Shown: positions 1 through 12,417, counted from the stretch's first letter. The stretch: DNA of 64,000 bases from Botryotinia globosa (GCA_014898425.1 RCSZ01000025.1:124001-188000); one strand, 5' to 3'. Numbers and translations are program-made. Notes: generated by a model from the sequence alone, not told the origin.

Positions 1-97
1 GATATTTGATTCTTCTCCTTCTTCTTGTCGATCATGTACTGAAAACACTGCCTCGGATTCGTCGTCAATCACCACCGTTGCCAATTTCTTCTTCTAA
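1..97 (+). CDS. Possible 3' end of a gene entering from the left
   Basis: Frame 2 on the plus strand is open from the window edge to a TAA at 95-97. It encodes a Ser/Thr-rich tail of about 31 residues ending in VANFFF. Base composition here is ordinary and the codons are not AT-biased, unlike the island to the right, so a gene C-terminus is plausible. The minus strand is also open over most of the same stretch, with an acidic reading, so the strand is uncertain. Too little is visible to name a product. Confidence 0.2.
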   Translation, partial: IFDSSPSSCRSCTENTASDSSSITTVANFFF

Positions 98-2990
98 TTC
101 CCGTTGAATTTAATTTCAATTTGTATTTTTTGCTCTGATGCTTTTCATTGCCATATGTTTAGTTACTTTCAATACACAGATTTTTATAAGGGGAAGATTT
201 ACACATAGATCTTGATTTGGCGGGTTGCGATAATTGTGATTCATCGAGAGCAAATCAATCGATGATACTTTAAGTCCCACTTGGGATGCCCCTCCCTTGC
301 CACCAATAATTATCTCCTCAATTCCCTGTCCATCCATCTTTTCCTCTCTCCTATTTCCTTTCTCCTCTCCCTTGTTTTCTCTCTCCTCATTCTGGTCACG
401 ACAATCTCCATAATTTCATCTCCTTTCCCTGTGATTACCCCCCCCTCATATCCCTTCAACAAAGCTAATCCCCCCAATAAATCTATCTTATCTACATAAC
501 GCAATTATTTGCTTTTCCAAACGGCCGTATTGCGCTCTTGTTGAACGGTTTCGCGTGATAAACTTTGCGGTTATGTGCTTCCCTCCGGATGTCAACCGGA
601 AATCAGAAGAGCTGGCCAGAGTTGAGATGAGATAGCCTGTTATGGCGGCTTGATTGGGTTTGAATCTAAAATCAAAGGCGAAGGCGACTTGATGCTAGTG
701 TTGAAGATGGAATCCGACGGGAGGACAGAGCCTGTATTATGATTCTAAGCAGCTAGATAGGGAGGGGAATAGTAATCATTCTCTCGTGTACGTATATCGT
801 ATGGCGTATAAGACGGACATTGTTGTTCGAAATGATATTAGATAATAATGATTAGATTTTCTATCTGATCAATATCTTCATCTATCCAGAATAATCACTT
901 GCCATCATATATCTATCTCTCACACATATATCTTTCGTACGTATCTCTCATATACATCCTTCAGACACAGACAAAGTCTTGATCGAAGTCGACTCTGTCA
1001 AATCAAACACAGAAGTTTCACATATATGTACATACAAACCAATCTTTCTGGAAACCATTATTACTATCATTATATCCATTGTCGTCGCCCTTTCGATTGC
1101 AGATCGAAGTATATTCTTGGTACCCTATGTCTCTTTCGATCCTCCAGACAAATTTCCGCCTAAAATCTGGGCTAAGACATCATCTCAATCAACACTATCT
1201 GCTTCAAAACTAGGTCCACTTCCATCAAACGTAGCTATCGACAGTCCCTTCGCTTAAGATAGAAACTCTACGCCATCCAATATTTACACCAGTCACAACA
1301 AATAAGCAACTATCCAGCGTTTCGCTGGCTATAGAAGCTCTCTACAAAGTGCAACTTCGTTTTGTCGAGCTACTGTTTCGACTACTGTAGTTTCAAAGTT
1401 CCTAGTATTGTTTCCTAGTTGTAATCCAGAGGCCTTGATCCTGTTGAAATTATGACCTCGTCATTTTCATATTCTGCCAAAACACGTATATTGAGAAATG
1501 GGGGAGTATATTCGATGATTTGAGATATGTTTTCCCTTGATCTAATGCTTTAGATTTGTGATAAGGGGGGGGGGGATCCAATTACCGATTGTGCTAGCTC
1601 AAGGCGCTCCGACGAGGGGCATTATTGCGGGGGCTGATTATAAATGGAAAGTTTTTAAGTGTAGCGAGATGTGTCGGGATACTAGGGAAATTGGGGTGTA
1701 AAGTGGTACTTGAAAGAATTGTTGCTTTTATTTTTCCTCGGTAAGAGATGCTCAATTTCAATATAAGAGCTAGTCAATCTTTATCGATTATTGTTGTCGC
1801 TCCTGATAATGATTCTATTGGAAAGCTGGTCCCTTTATATTTATTGACACTATACGAAAAAGAATCTGAACGGCAGGACAAGAGTGAAAAGTGGTACTCG
1901 AAAAGATCTTTTTTGCCTTCTTTCCTACAAACAGTAAGAAATGTTTCAATCCAATCTAGGAACCAGTCATTCTATGTCAGGTATGATTGTTATTTCTGAA
2001 GATAATTTCTATATAATTCAGCCTCTTGTATTCATTATAGCCGTATAAATCGACTGCATATCAGACTGCACTTGAAGAAATCAATTCTTTTTCTTTCCCT
2101 GATACAGTGAGAAATGGCCCTATTGGTTGAAGAATTGACCACTCTGTCCCAAGTCGAGCTATCATTTCTGAAGATAATTATACATAGAATTAGCTCCTCT
2201 ATTTTTTGTATCGCTGTATCTGTGAAAGAAAGAGAGAGAGATAATTAAATACATGTCTGGAAATGCTACTTCCCTGTCAGATTGCAAGTGTTGGCGGAAG
2301 AGAAAGAAACAGTCAGTGATTGTAATGTATATCGTATGAAGAGAGAATAGAAATGAGAGGAATAGGCCCCGAATTTCAGATGTCAGAGGTTGGAAATGAG
2401 CTTTTCCCCAGGTTGTTAACGGTAATGATGTCATGTAGTTTGGCTTGATTTAATTGAAGTTCTCTGAGAAAAGAGGATAAAGCTCATTTGTGAAATATTA
2501 TATAAAGATTACTTGTAGTTAAGATTTTATCGATTATATATAGACTATAAATTGCTTGAGGATGTTTTGATATATCTCAGGGGATATAAATAGAATTAAC
2601 AAGAGATTATAATAGAGATAAAGGAGTGTTTAAGATTATACAAAGTCAAAGAAGAAAGGGCAGAATGAGGATGTAGAAATACAGGGGCGGGGGCGAGAAA
2701 AAGTAGGGAAAAGATAGTAGAGAAGATAAGGAGGAAAATGTATATTTATAATTAAATATTATCAAATTGTCATTAGGTGTTAAGTAGAAAAAAAGCGGTA
2801 TCGCCACGCTGTAGAGTACTCCATCTGTATATAGTATCTAGGCTATACTCTTAATTGAGTATTATATATACATCTAGTACGGTGAAACTATAGATAAAAT
2901 ACTACTCGCTAGCCTCTGTAAGGCCTATAATTCAAGCCCCCCCGCTAAAAAAAAAGAAATAAGATCTAATAGTCGTATAGTATAGAGTAA
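98..2990. other. Normal-composition flank, no confident gene
   Basis: This stretch has ordinary composition and many CpG dinucleotides. It includes a pyrimidine-rich tract on the plus strand at about 339-397, a run of 11 G at 1565-1575 and a short perfect hairpin (CCAGCG/CGCTGG) at about 1316-1330. Open frames are all under 95 codons, several lack an ATG (the one at 979-1257 opens with TTG), and none resembles a family I know. A diverged direct repeat lies at about 1917-2046 and 2088-2216. From about 2,700 the composition drifts toward AT. The last part (2,836-2,950) has a small inverted repeat (ATACTC/GAGTAT) and a C-run. It is probably intergenic or a decayed gene end at the edge of the transposon island. 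Confidence 0.5.
1917..2216. repeat. Diverged tandem duplication, unit about 170 bp
   Basis: Two blocks, about 1917-2046 and 2088-2216, share the same order of words: a CTTTC start, CAGTRAGAAATG, then ATTTCTGAAGATAATT, then a GCTGTA/GCCGTA end. Differences include transversions and small indels, so this is an old duplication and not RIP-type divergence. A related GTGGTACTYGAAA word at about 1705 and 1890 suggests the unit once extended further left. Confidence 0.45.
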
Positions 2991-3230
2991 CGAGCTTTTT
3001 TCGGCTCTTTGGGGCTAAAAATAACAACGGGCTTGCTAACAATCTTCATAGTTATTTTTCATACCCCTCAGGATCTATATTTATATTTGTATTATATAGC
3101 TTTTAGAATTCTAAAAATAAATAAGATTAATATTTTTAGATTTTTTATCAAAATATGAATTTTGAAGCTATTCAGACATTGTAAGCTTTTGAAGTAGTGA
3201 TCTGTGCATCGATCTAGGTGGGGTATATTC

Positions 3231-3355
<125 letters not shown>

Positions 3356-3365
3356 CTTATGAATT

Positions 3366-3442
3366 TTTTTTAATTCTTTTTCTAATTCTTTTTCTAATTC
3401 TTTTTCTAATTCTTTTTCTAATTCTTTTTCTAATTCTTTTCT
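3366..3442. repeat. 12-bp pyrimidine repeat (TTCTTTTTCTAA)n
   Basis: About six tandem units, then degenerate versions of the same CTAATT/CTTTT words to about 3,610. On the E sense strand it reads as AGAAAAAGAATT repeats, shared in shorter form by E copy 3 at about 32,930-33,040. Confidence 0.85.
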
Positions 3443-3615
3443 TTTATTTTTTTCTAATTTTTTTCTTTTATTTTTTTCTAATTCTTTTTTTATTTTTCTT
3501 TTTGATTTATTTTTCTAATTTATTTCTTTTATTTTTTTCTAATTATTTTTTTAATTTTTATTTTTAATTATTTTTTTTGTTATTTTTTAATTCTCTTTTT
3601 AATTATTTTTCTAAT

Positions 3616-3829
3616 TTCTAATAAATCTAATAAATCTAATAAATCTAATAAATCTAATAAATCTAATAAATCTAATAAATCTAATAAATCTAATAAATCT
3701 AATAAATCTAATAAATCTAATAAATCTAATAAATCTAATAAATCTAATAAATCTAATAAATCTAATAAATCTAATAAATCTAATAAATCTAATAAATCTA
3801 ATAAATCTAATAAATCTAATAAATCTAAT
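3616..3829. repeat. 9-bp minisatellite (CTAATAAAT)n
   Basis: About 23-24 almost identical 9-bp units (ATTTATTAG on the minus strand). The 9-bp arrays of E copy 2 (6,661-7,112) and E copy 3 (32,767-32,925) occupy the same relative position. Confidence 0.97.
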
Positions 3830-4215
3830 CCCTTCCTTTTTCTAATTCTCTTTTTCTTTCTAATCTCTTTTTTTCTCTTATTATTAATTAAATCTGAATC
3901 AATTAGAATTGTGTTAGTAATTTTTTTATCGAAATCTTTTTGAATTCTTTATTACAAAATCAATTAAATAATTGATATATTAATAATAACTCTCTTTTTT
4001 GATATAAAAATAATATTATTTAAAAGCTATTAATTCAAAGAATATAAAAATATTAATTAATTATATTTAATAAATCATTTATAATCATTATATTTATTAA
4101 TAATAATATTTAATCTAGATTAGGATTTTGATGTTCGCTGTATGGAGTATTTGTACTTTTTTTTGATCAATCAGCTTTTAGTTATAAACTGTGTTTTAAA
4201 TCCTGTATGTTAGGG

Positions 4216-6151
4216 ATTAGTAATCTTTAAAAGTGGGTCTAAAAAAAGATTTTACTATAAAGAATCTAAGATCGTATTAGATGATTATATTAAAGCTTGA
4301 CTACTAATTAAGCTTTATATAATATTATAATTGAATATATTATTATAAAAGAATAAAAGATAAAAGAGTAATACAATAGTCCTTTATATATATTATGAAA
4401 GGATTATTATAAATATTATATCTTTAATATCGAGATGGAAGATAAGATTTTCTATAATAATTTATCATATATATAGAAAATTAAATGAATGGGAATTAAT
4501 CTTGTTTTCTAATCTATATTAAAAGAATCATAAAAGTCAATTATAAAAAAGAAATTTATCATTAGTATGTAATTTCAATTAAATTTCCCTTCCTACAAAT
4601 AAATTTATTACAATTGAATATTAAAAAAAGAATATAGAAATGTCGTCAAACTTATTAATCATATGACGCATAACAATGAGTTATGAGTTTTTCGAATTTC
4701 TGTAATGAGCTATATAACTTTGCCAAGAATCAGCAAAGTTAAAAAAGCCCTTATATTCCAGGATCATATTTTGATAGATAGGCCTTGACGAATCCTTTGA
4801 TTTCTTTGAATGAGAGTAGGAATTTTCTAAAATTTCTTCGATCTTTTGGAAGATTTGTGAGTTTTGACGTCCTTTAAAGTAGTTGAATAGTCACATATAT
4901 AGATCCCAAGGTACAATATAAATACAGAGACATTTACTATGCCTTTTCACTACTTTAATAACTTTATCGAAATCTAATAAAGTTATTTTCTTTCAACTTG
5001 TATTAATGTAAGCTGTCTAATAAAATACGAAAGAAATATTTCCATTTCTTGAATGTAGAGAGTTTGGATTTTAATGTCTTTTAGAAATAAATTGGAATAT
5101 TTGATTTATAATTAACTAGATTTTCTTTTTAACTAATTAGTTATTTAGATTAAATAATATCTATCTTTAACTTTCTAATAGATTATCTTGAATTGCTTGA
5201 GTCGATCAAGTTTAATTTGAATATAAAAGATGTCAAGATAGTTTCAATTATTTTGGAATAAATTTAAATTTTCTATACTTGAACATATCTTAATAGAACA
5301 AGTGGGAATAAAAAACGGTGGAAGTACGATACTAGTATTAATAGAGTAATGTTTCCACGGTTCTAGTAATACTAATACTAATACTAATAGAATAGTACTT
5401 CTATAGTTCTCGAAACCCTGTACAATACTGATAATGTACCCAATCAGAGACTTTAAAAAAGAAAATTAATCAAAAGTTAATGAAATTTAATATTTAATTA
5501 ATTATTAAAGATAAAACATATGTTGAATTTTTTTTGATATTAAAATATAATATTCTATTTTGAAGTAGTTTTTTACCCTTGTAATTCGAATAAATTATTA
5601 TTTTAGGGATTGATATATATATTTTAAATCCTTTGAATACTAAAAATTATGTGTTTATAGATTATATTCAAAAAATGAAAGATTACTAATCATTCTACAT
5701 CATAAGCCATGGAATTTCTGTTCTTTGGCTTGAATTATAGGCCTTAAAGGGACTAGCTACAGGCCTTACAGGGGTTAGCTATAGGGGTTGATTAGTTATA
5801 CTTTGATGGTGCTTCCAACATACCAGGGGTGCGCGTACCGTACCCAATCAGGAATACAGCTCAGACACCGTATCCCGATTGGGTACCGTATAGAATTCCC
5901 ACTTGTACTATTAAGGTAAAGAGCAAGGAGCACTCAATGAAGATTTAAATCTACTTCATAAAATTATTTCTTTAATTTTAATTAAATTTCATATCAAAGT
6001 ATATCTAATGCCTTATATCTTAGTTTTTTATAATTTGATATTATAGATTTGGGTCCTTTTCCTTTATTGCAAATTATAAACTGTGGATTTAGTATGAATC
6101 AAATCAGAAATTCTTGAATTCAAGATCTTTTATTGTCAATTTTTTTGCATC
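4216..6151. other. AT-rich spacer between two inverted E copies
   Basis: The spacer is about 1.3 kb apart from the inserted A1 element (5,286-5,918). It has no open frame and no match that I can see elsewhere in the window. Both E copies face it with the same CCTAACA end, making a large palindrome with 1.2-1.4 kb arms. A small GC-richer patch at 5,700-5,880 belongs mostly to A1. The spacer may be the decayed body of an element whose ends are E, or simply the DNA between two independent insertions. Confidence 0.4.
5286..5918 (+). mobile_element. Family A TA-flanked DNA transposon, copy 1
   Basis: The left end reads TATCTTAATAGAACAAGTGGG and the right end ...CCCACTTGTACTATTAAGGTA, matching inverted termini. 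The subterminal left part has two copies of the motif AATAGARTARTR-TTCYA. The right part has an internal inverted pair (TACCGTACCCAATC / GATTGGGTACCGTA). At 633 bp it is the shortest copy with both ends. It has no coding capacity and must have relied on a transposase encoded elsewhere. TA flanks suggest Tc1/mariner or another TA-targeting superfamily; this is inference. It keeps more GC than the other copies. Confidence 0.8.
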
Positions 6152-7539
6152 CCTAACATATAGGATTTAAAACACGGTTCATAACTTAAAGCTAATTAAT
6201 ATGTAAAGAATATAAGATTTACACAAAAAAAACAAATTTAATATTAAATTAATATATATCAAAAGGGAATGAAAAATTTGTGAAATAGAAATGAAAAATA
6301 TATGATGATTTCTTAAATTGAAAACTCTTCAATGATATATTATTTCAATTGATGTACTATATATAGTTTGTTGAAAAATTCAAAAATCCAGAAATCCAAA
6401 CATTCAAAAAATTAAATTGAAATTTTAGAGCTTTTAAGAATTAGATAAATGTTTTTGATAAATTTAAAAACTTAGAGGTGTTATAAGAGAGATAAGAAAT
6501 CATAAGCTTTTAGATTAAGAGAAGTAGAGAGGGAATTGGAGAGAAATTTGTTAGAACTTATTAGATATATCAAAATTTAAAGGATTTAAAAACGAATATA
6601 GAAATGGTTTAACTATTAGATTCCATAAATCCATTAGGTTGAAGGGATTCGGTAGATTCAATAGATATAATAAATGTAATAAATGTAATAGATGTAATAG
6701 ATGTAATAGATGTAATAGATGTAATAGATGTAATAGATATAATAAATATAATAGATATAATAGATATAATAAATATAATAAATGTAATAAATATAATAGA
6801 TATAATAGATATAATAGATATAATAGATATAATAGATATAATAGATATAATAAATATAATAGATATAATAAATATAATAAATATAATAGATGTAATAGAT
6901 GTAATAGATATAATAGATATAATAGATATAATAAATATAATAGATATAATAAATATAATAAATATAATAAATATAATAGATGTAATAGATGTAATAGATA
7001 TAATAGATATAATAGATATAATAGATATAATAAATATAATAGATGTAATAGATGTAATAGATATAATAGATATAATAAATATAATAGATTTATTAGATTT
7101 ATTAGATTTATTAGATTTTCAAATTTACTAATACCCTCAGCACTCATATACAACCTTTAAGCAATATACTAACCAACTTTATAATTTTCATATCATTATG
7201 GTTTTTATTACTATTGTTTTCTCAATATTTACTTCTATTATTACTAGTTTTATTATCACTAGTTTCATCATGATAATTGTATTATCATTACCTTCACGCA
7301 AAACATAAATTGAATTTGATTTATTTCAATTAGTACGTGGATTATCCTCTAGCAAAGCTTTAGATCTCTGAATTACTTCATAATCCCTGTCGAATAACAG
7401 ATATCTTTCTAAAATCTAAAGCTTTCAAAACTGCGTAGTACAACTACAACTTTATATTTTGTATAAAATCAGGAACAATACAGAGAGCACTAACAAGATT
7501 ATTATTATTTCCACTTGGAAAGGGTCGAGGAAAAGCTTG
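6152..7539 (+). mobile_element. E repeat copy 2
   Basis: Starts CCTAACATATAGG at 6,152 and shares with E3 the words TTGAAARYTYTTCAATRATAT and ATAAATGTTTTTGAT before the minisatellite. After the array it shares AAAGCTT...ATCTCTGAAT and CACTAACAAG...TTATTATTT, ending at AAAAGCTTG (7,539). It is inverted relative to E copy 1 and has a much longer 9-bp minisatellite than the other copies. It is the most diverged of the three after the array. No reading frame is visible apart from repeat-driven ones. Confidence 0.6.
6661..7112. repeat. 9-bp minisatellite, (ATAGATRTA/ATAAATATA)n
   Basis: About 50 units of 9 bp. Four variants (ATAGATGTA, ATAGATATA, ATAAATATA, ATAAATGTA) alternate in blocks, so higher-order units formed by local duplication can be seen. 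The last few units switch to TTAGATTTA, the unit of E copy 3. Long open frames on both strands here are by-products of a repeat period divisible by three. Confidence 0.97.
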
Positions 7540-8062
7540 CAGTATTGCAATAAACTCCTATTGTTTTCAATAAATTAGAAGAAAAAAAATGAAAATTTTC
7601 CAGCATGTACAGTAATTTATTATCGACTTAGGGTGGGCCGTCCGGATCGATTTTATTTGATTCATTAAAATCTCTACTAATGATAGAATGTCAAGGATAG
7701 TCGAAGTAATAAAGCTAATATATATTCAGTATATTTGATTGAAACTAATGTATCTGGAATAATATTGGGATGTGAGAGATTGAGTTGAAAATGAAGAAGA
7801 TAATACTTTTCGTTAAATAATATTCGTTTTATGATATTTCAAAATTTGTTGTTGGTTATTATATGGAAAAAGTTGAAGAAAGTTGATACATTTATCAATT
7901 GAAGATCATTAGATCTAACAATTTATTAAATCTTTTTTTTGTATTCAACAAACATATTTATATAAGTTGATATATATTGAGTTCGATATTGTATTGGGTT
8001 ATTATTATGTTAGGTCTAATGTATCTGGTATATTGGACCTAACAGTTTTTTGACATTTACAG
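7540..8062. other. Unclassified segment between E copy 2 and a LINE 5' end
   Basis: About 520 bp with moderate GC at its start (GGGTGGGCCGTCCGGATCG at about 7,631). It ends in a near-palindrome, TTAGGTC...GACCTAA, at about 8,010-8,042. The part from about 7,846 (TGTTGG) to 8,043 (CTAACA) has TG/CA ends and could be a solo LTR of about 200 bp, but I see no target duplication. No gene is visible. Confidence 0.35.
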
Positions 8063-9395
8063 ATCAACACAATATTCAAAAATCCAAATGATTTTAGAAT
8101 TTCAATCTTTGAATCTATAAAAATACTTTTCTTATTTTTTTATTTTTTTATTCAATTTAATAATCACTTTTGGAATAACATTATTAAATAATATATTCAA
8201 GATTTTAAATTATCTCTTTCGATTATAAAATTTGAGATTTATATATTTAAAAGTTTTATAATTTTGAATTAACATTAATTTTGGATATATAAATTATCTT
8301 TTATTATTGATTATTATAATCAAAACAACTCTAATATTATTTTTAGTATACCTCAACAGTGCAAGCAAGGATATAAAATAATGGAAATACAATACTAATA
8401 CTAATAAAATAATATTTCTACAATACTCGAATCCCTAAACAATACTCGAGATTTTGAATAATACTTAGATACTCGAATTTCTGAATAATGCTAATACTAA
8501 TATAATAGTATTTCTATAATATTCGAAATCTTATATAATGCTAATACAATACTAATACTATACTCAATCAAAGACTTAGAAATTTAAAAAAAAGTTTTTA
8601 ATAAAATAGTATTAAAGTTGACATTAAAATCATTATATAACATAACAATATTATTAAAATTATAATATAATTATTATTTTATAAATTTTATAAAATTAAT
8701 ATTAAAATTAAACAATAAAAATTTTATATAATAATAATTTAGACCTCTATAATTCGATATATAATATTATTTCAAAGATTGATATATATATTTTAAATTC
8801 TTCAAATATTATAAATTATTTATTTATATGATTCTACTTATATCATGATTTAAAATTTATAAAACTTATTATATTTCAAATGAAGTTCTAATATAATATA
8901 TAATAATATAATATAGAAATTAATCAATAATTGAATTTTATTATAATTTTTAAATAAAAAAAATTTCATTCTATTATCATTCTTTTTTTTCTAGGATTTA
9001 TTTCAAAAGATGATTAATCTAGAGATTTTATTTTGTTATTTTTTAAGATTTATAATATAAGTTTTATAAACGCTAGCTATGAAGTTTAAAAAAATTAGTT
9101 ATAAAGATTTAAGCTTATAATTTCAATGCCTATAAAGATTAGCTATAGTATTTACAAAAGCTAGATATAAAGATTAATTAGTTATACTTTAATAATGCTT
9201 TTATTATATTAAGGGTATATATACTAAATCTAATCAGAAATATAGTTCAGAAACTATATCCCAATTAGAAATCATACAGTATAGAGTATCATAAGGGTAT
9301 CGTATAGAATTTCCACTTATGTCATTAAGGTATCAAATATTATTAAAAAGCAATTTAATATTTTCAAATATAAAAGGGTTTAGATATATATAATA
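8063..9395 (+). mobile_element. LINE 5' fragment (copy a), split by A2
   Basis: 8,063-8,348 aligns with the first ~290 bp of the other LINE copies (AGATCAACACAATATTC...). The match resumes after A2 at 9,333 with AAATATTATTAAAAAGCAAT and fades near 9,395. Only the 5' leader and the start of ORF1 are present. 5' fragments are unusual for LINEs, which normally lose their 5' end, so later deletion or recombination probably removed the rest. Confidence 0.7.
8349..9332 (+). mobile_element. Family A DNA transposon, copy 2
   Basis: 984 bp. Left end TACCTCAACAGTGCAAGCAAGG, right end ...CCACTTATGTCATTAAGGTA. It is inserted in LINE fragment a, and joining the flanks with one TA restores the LINE sequence. 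The subterminal left part has two to three copies of the TAATAnAATA(G)TATTTCTA motif. Non-coding and strongly AT-shifted. Confidence 0.82.
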
Positions 9396-9914
9396 GCTTC
9401 GTTATAATTCTCTTTTATAATTTAATATTGAATAGTATTATTTTAATTTGAAGAAAAGATAACAGAATAATTATTAAAAAATGAAAAGCATTTGGTTTAT
9501 TTTCTAATATAAATAGGGGGGTATATACATTTGATTTATTGTATAAATCTATAAGATATTAATTTATATCAGTAAGGTCATATTTTATATATATCAAAGT
9601 TAAGTATATTATAAAGGTCATTAATTTGTTTAATTTAAATACTTAAAATAATTATATTTCAAGATATTTTAATATTTATAAAACAATTTCATCAAAATAA
9701 AATAAAATAAATTAATTTGTTTTTAATATATTACAAACTTTAAAAAACCTCTTTTGAATTCATTTCAAAAAAATTAGATATTTATATTAATATCTTTTCT
9801 ATAAATAATCATATTTCAAATTCGAGTTTATATATAAATTTGATACTTTAATTGCTTTATTAATAATTTTAAAAATTTAATTATATATGGAAAATTTAAA
9901 AAAGAAAAGATTAA
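9396..9914. other. Unclassified AT-rich DNA
   Basis: No open frame, TIR or match to the families above was found. Its right edge is the ATTAA target duplication of a mini-LTR element. Confidence 0.5.
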
Positions 9915-10411
9915 TATTAGGAAATATATATAGTAGTAAACTATGAGGATTTTAATTCCTGATATTATATCCTTTGGAATTAAATTGTATATATAATATA
10001 ATAAAAAAGCTTATAATTTCTATTGATTTTTATATATATAATAAAGTATCAAGAATTATATAAGATAAATATTATTCTAAGATTTTATGAAAGTTTGTTT
10101 AATTTAAAATAGATTTTCAAATTAAAAAGTAAATTAATAAAGCAAGAATATATTCATTTAATAATTGAATATTCCAAATTTATTAATAATTCATAAATAT
10201 CGATAATCAAAGTATTAAATAATATAAAATTATATTATTATAAATTATTAATCTTTTCAAAAACAAAAACCAAAAAAAAATCTAATGAAAAATACATATA
10301 ATAATAAACTATTAGGATTTCAATCTCTAGTAATATAGTTTTTGAAATCAGATTATGTGTGTGATGTAATGATAAAGTTTACGACTTCTATTGGTTTCCA
10401 TGCACGTGACA
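9915..10411 (+). mobile_element. Miniature LTR element (TRIM-like), copy 2
   Basis: Two direct repeats of 129 bp (9,915-10,043 and 10,283-10,411) flank a 239-bp interior with no coding capacity. The 5-bp sequence ATTAA occurs immediately before (9,910-9,914) and after (10,412-10,416), a perfect target duplication. The right LTR ends CACGTGACA. The first LTR begins TATTAGGA where other copies have TGTTAGGA, consistent with a G-to-A RIP change. An A-rich tract precedes the right LTR, as a decayed polypurine tract would. The element needs reverse transcriptase and integrase in trans. Confidence 0.85.
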
Positions 10412-10688
10412 ATTAATATATTGATAATTAAAAGTAAATTTAAGGTTATATTCTTATCAAATATTTCTTTTGAGATATATATTTTCAAATTATATTTTAT
10501 TAATAAGATTAGAAATAAAAGAATATATGTTGAATTCTAGGAATTATAATTATTTTTTTAAGTATACAATAGTATTTAAAAAAACTATCATTTTAATATA
10601 GTTATTAATGATTTAATTATCGTATTAATATAGTTTAGTTTTATTAATTATAAATATTTAATAAAAAAGTAAAACAAATATATATATC

Positions 10689-11546
10689 TACCTTAACTGT
10701 ATAAGCAGGAATATAAAACAGTGGAAGTATAATGCTAGTATTAATAGAGTAGTATTTCTATAATATTTGTAGTGCTAATATTAATAGAGTAGTATTTCTA
10801 TAGTATTCGAGATTCTAAACAATATTCAAATTTCTAAATAGTGTTGATACTAATGAAGTAATATTACCATAGTTTCTAAACCCCTAAACAATATTAATAT
10901 TAATAGAATAGTATTTCTATAATTCCTAAATCTTTAGATAATACTGATATCATATTCAATTAGAGATTTAGTAAAAAATGCCTTTAATAAAATAATACTA
11001 AAATCGATATATAATATTATTTCAAAAAATAATATACCTGTATATTTTAAATTCTTTGAATATCTTAAATTCTTTATTTAGAAATTAAATTTATCTCATA
11101 CTTTCAATTTTATAAAATTTAATACATTTTGAATCAAATTTTGATATAATATATATAAAACATAAAAATATAAAAATTAATTATCAATTATATTTCATTA
11201 ATACTTTTAAATATAATTCTTTTTATAATTGGGTTTTTTTTATAATTGGATTTTTTCAAAGCCCCACTTCAAAATATTATTAATTGAAAGATTTTAAGTC
11301 TATAACTTTTATTTTTTAATTTTTAAATCTCTAATTTCAAGATTTGTAAAAGCTAACTATAAAACTTGTAAGGATTAGTTATAAAGATTAATTGATTATA
11401 TTTTAATAATACTTCCATTATACTAGAGATATATATATTATATCTAATCAGGACAATAACTTAGATACTGTATCCCGATTAAATATTATATAGTATGAGA
11501 TACCATGGGGGTATCATATAGAATTCCCACTTATATCATTAAGATA
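10689..11546 (+). mobile_element. Family A DNA transposon, copy 3
   Basis: 858 bp. Left end TACCTTAACTGTATAAGCAGG, right end ...CCCACTTATATCATTAAGATA. The left subterminal region has four spaced copies of TAATAGARTARTATTTCTA, at about 10,741, 10,780, 10,850 and 10,900. The copies differ mainly by transitions. The right part has the shared TATCCCGATTA word. Non-coding. Confidence 0.82.
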
Positions 11547-11569
11547 AGATATTACTCAAACATACATTT

Positions 11570-12081
11570 TGTCACATACATAGAAACCAATAGAAATCGT
11601 AAGCTTTACTATTACACCACCATACACACAATTTAACCAAAAAATATAATATCAAAAATTAAAGTCTTGATAGTTTACTATTATATGTATTTTCTAATAA
11701 AACTTTTCTCTTTTATTCTTATCATTTCGAAAAAATTAATAATTATAAAGAATATTTATTTATATGATTAATCATATAATTTGTAATAATACAACGCTAT
11801 ATTATTCAATACCTTTATTATTAATAATCAATAATTATTAAATAAATATATTTTGATTTCAATAATTTATTTCTTAATTTGAAAATCTATTCTAAGTTGA
11901 ATAAACTTTAATAAATTTTAAAACAATATTTATCTAATATAATCTTTGATATTTTATTACATATATAAAAACCAATAGAAATTATAAACTTTATTATTAT
12001 ATGATATATACAATCTAATTTAAAAATATAGTATTAGGGATTAATGTTCTAACAGCTTATTACTCTATATATTTCCTAATA
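11570..12081 (-). mobile_element. Miniature LTR element (TRIM-like), copy 3
   Basis: Reverse orientation. LTR-like repeats lie at 11,570-11,699 and 11,955-12,081, with a 255-bp non-coding interior. On the minus strand a purine tract (AAAAGAGAAAAG) sits just before the downstream LTR, where a polypurine tract belongs. Flanks CATTT (11,565-11,569) and TATTT (12,082-12,086) are a 5-bp target duplication with one C/T difference. The 11,570 LTR is less mutated than its partner, which is unusual because both start identical. Confidence 0.82.
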
Positions 12082-12417
12082 TATTTAATCAATTTCAAAT
12101 TTATATTATATTTTCTATATATATGATTGAAAGGAAATAAACTTATTAGTTGATGTAATTCTATTTGTTATTAAATTATTATATAACGTTTCGAAAATAG
12201 GAAATTATCAATTTCAAATATATTATATTCATTGATATAAAAAGTTGAAGATATAATAATATATCTATAATCTTCATCTTTTGTATATTAATAATAAATA
12301 ATTCAAATAAAGTAGTTTTATAATCAAGAATTATAAAAAGCTAATATAAACTTGTTTATTGAAATTCAATAGTAATTCTTTTATAAAGTAATAATATTTA
12401 TTTTAATTAATAAATGT

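Noticed and set aside
281..504. Overlapping frames on both strands near 281-504
   Set aside because: They arise from a pyrimidine-rich tract; the protein readings are low-complexity (Leu/Ser/Ile or Arg/Glu).
979..1257. 92-codon plus frame in the normal-composition flank
   Set aside because: It opens with TTG, has no internal ATG and resembles no known family; kept as unsupported.
3616..3829. Telomere-type repeat (ATTTATTAG)
   Set aside because: Fungal telomeres are TTAGGG or close; this 9-bp unit lies internally within repeat E and varies between copies.
6551..7160. Long frames on both strands (200 and 173 codons) with LLYLL and NRYNKY repeats
   Set aside because: They exist only because the 9-bp period is divisible by three; no flanking coding sequence or start context supports a protein.
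7846..8043. Possible solo LTR with TG...CA ends
   Set aside because: No matching 5-bp flanks and no second copy in the window; TG/CA ends alone are too common.
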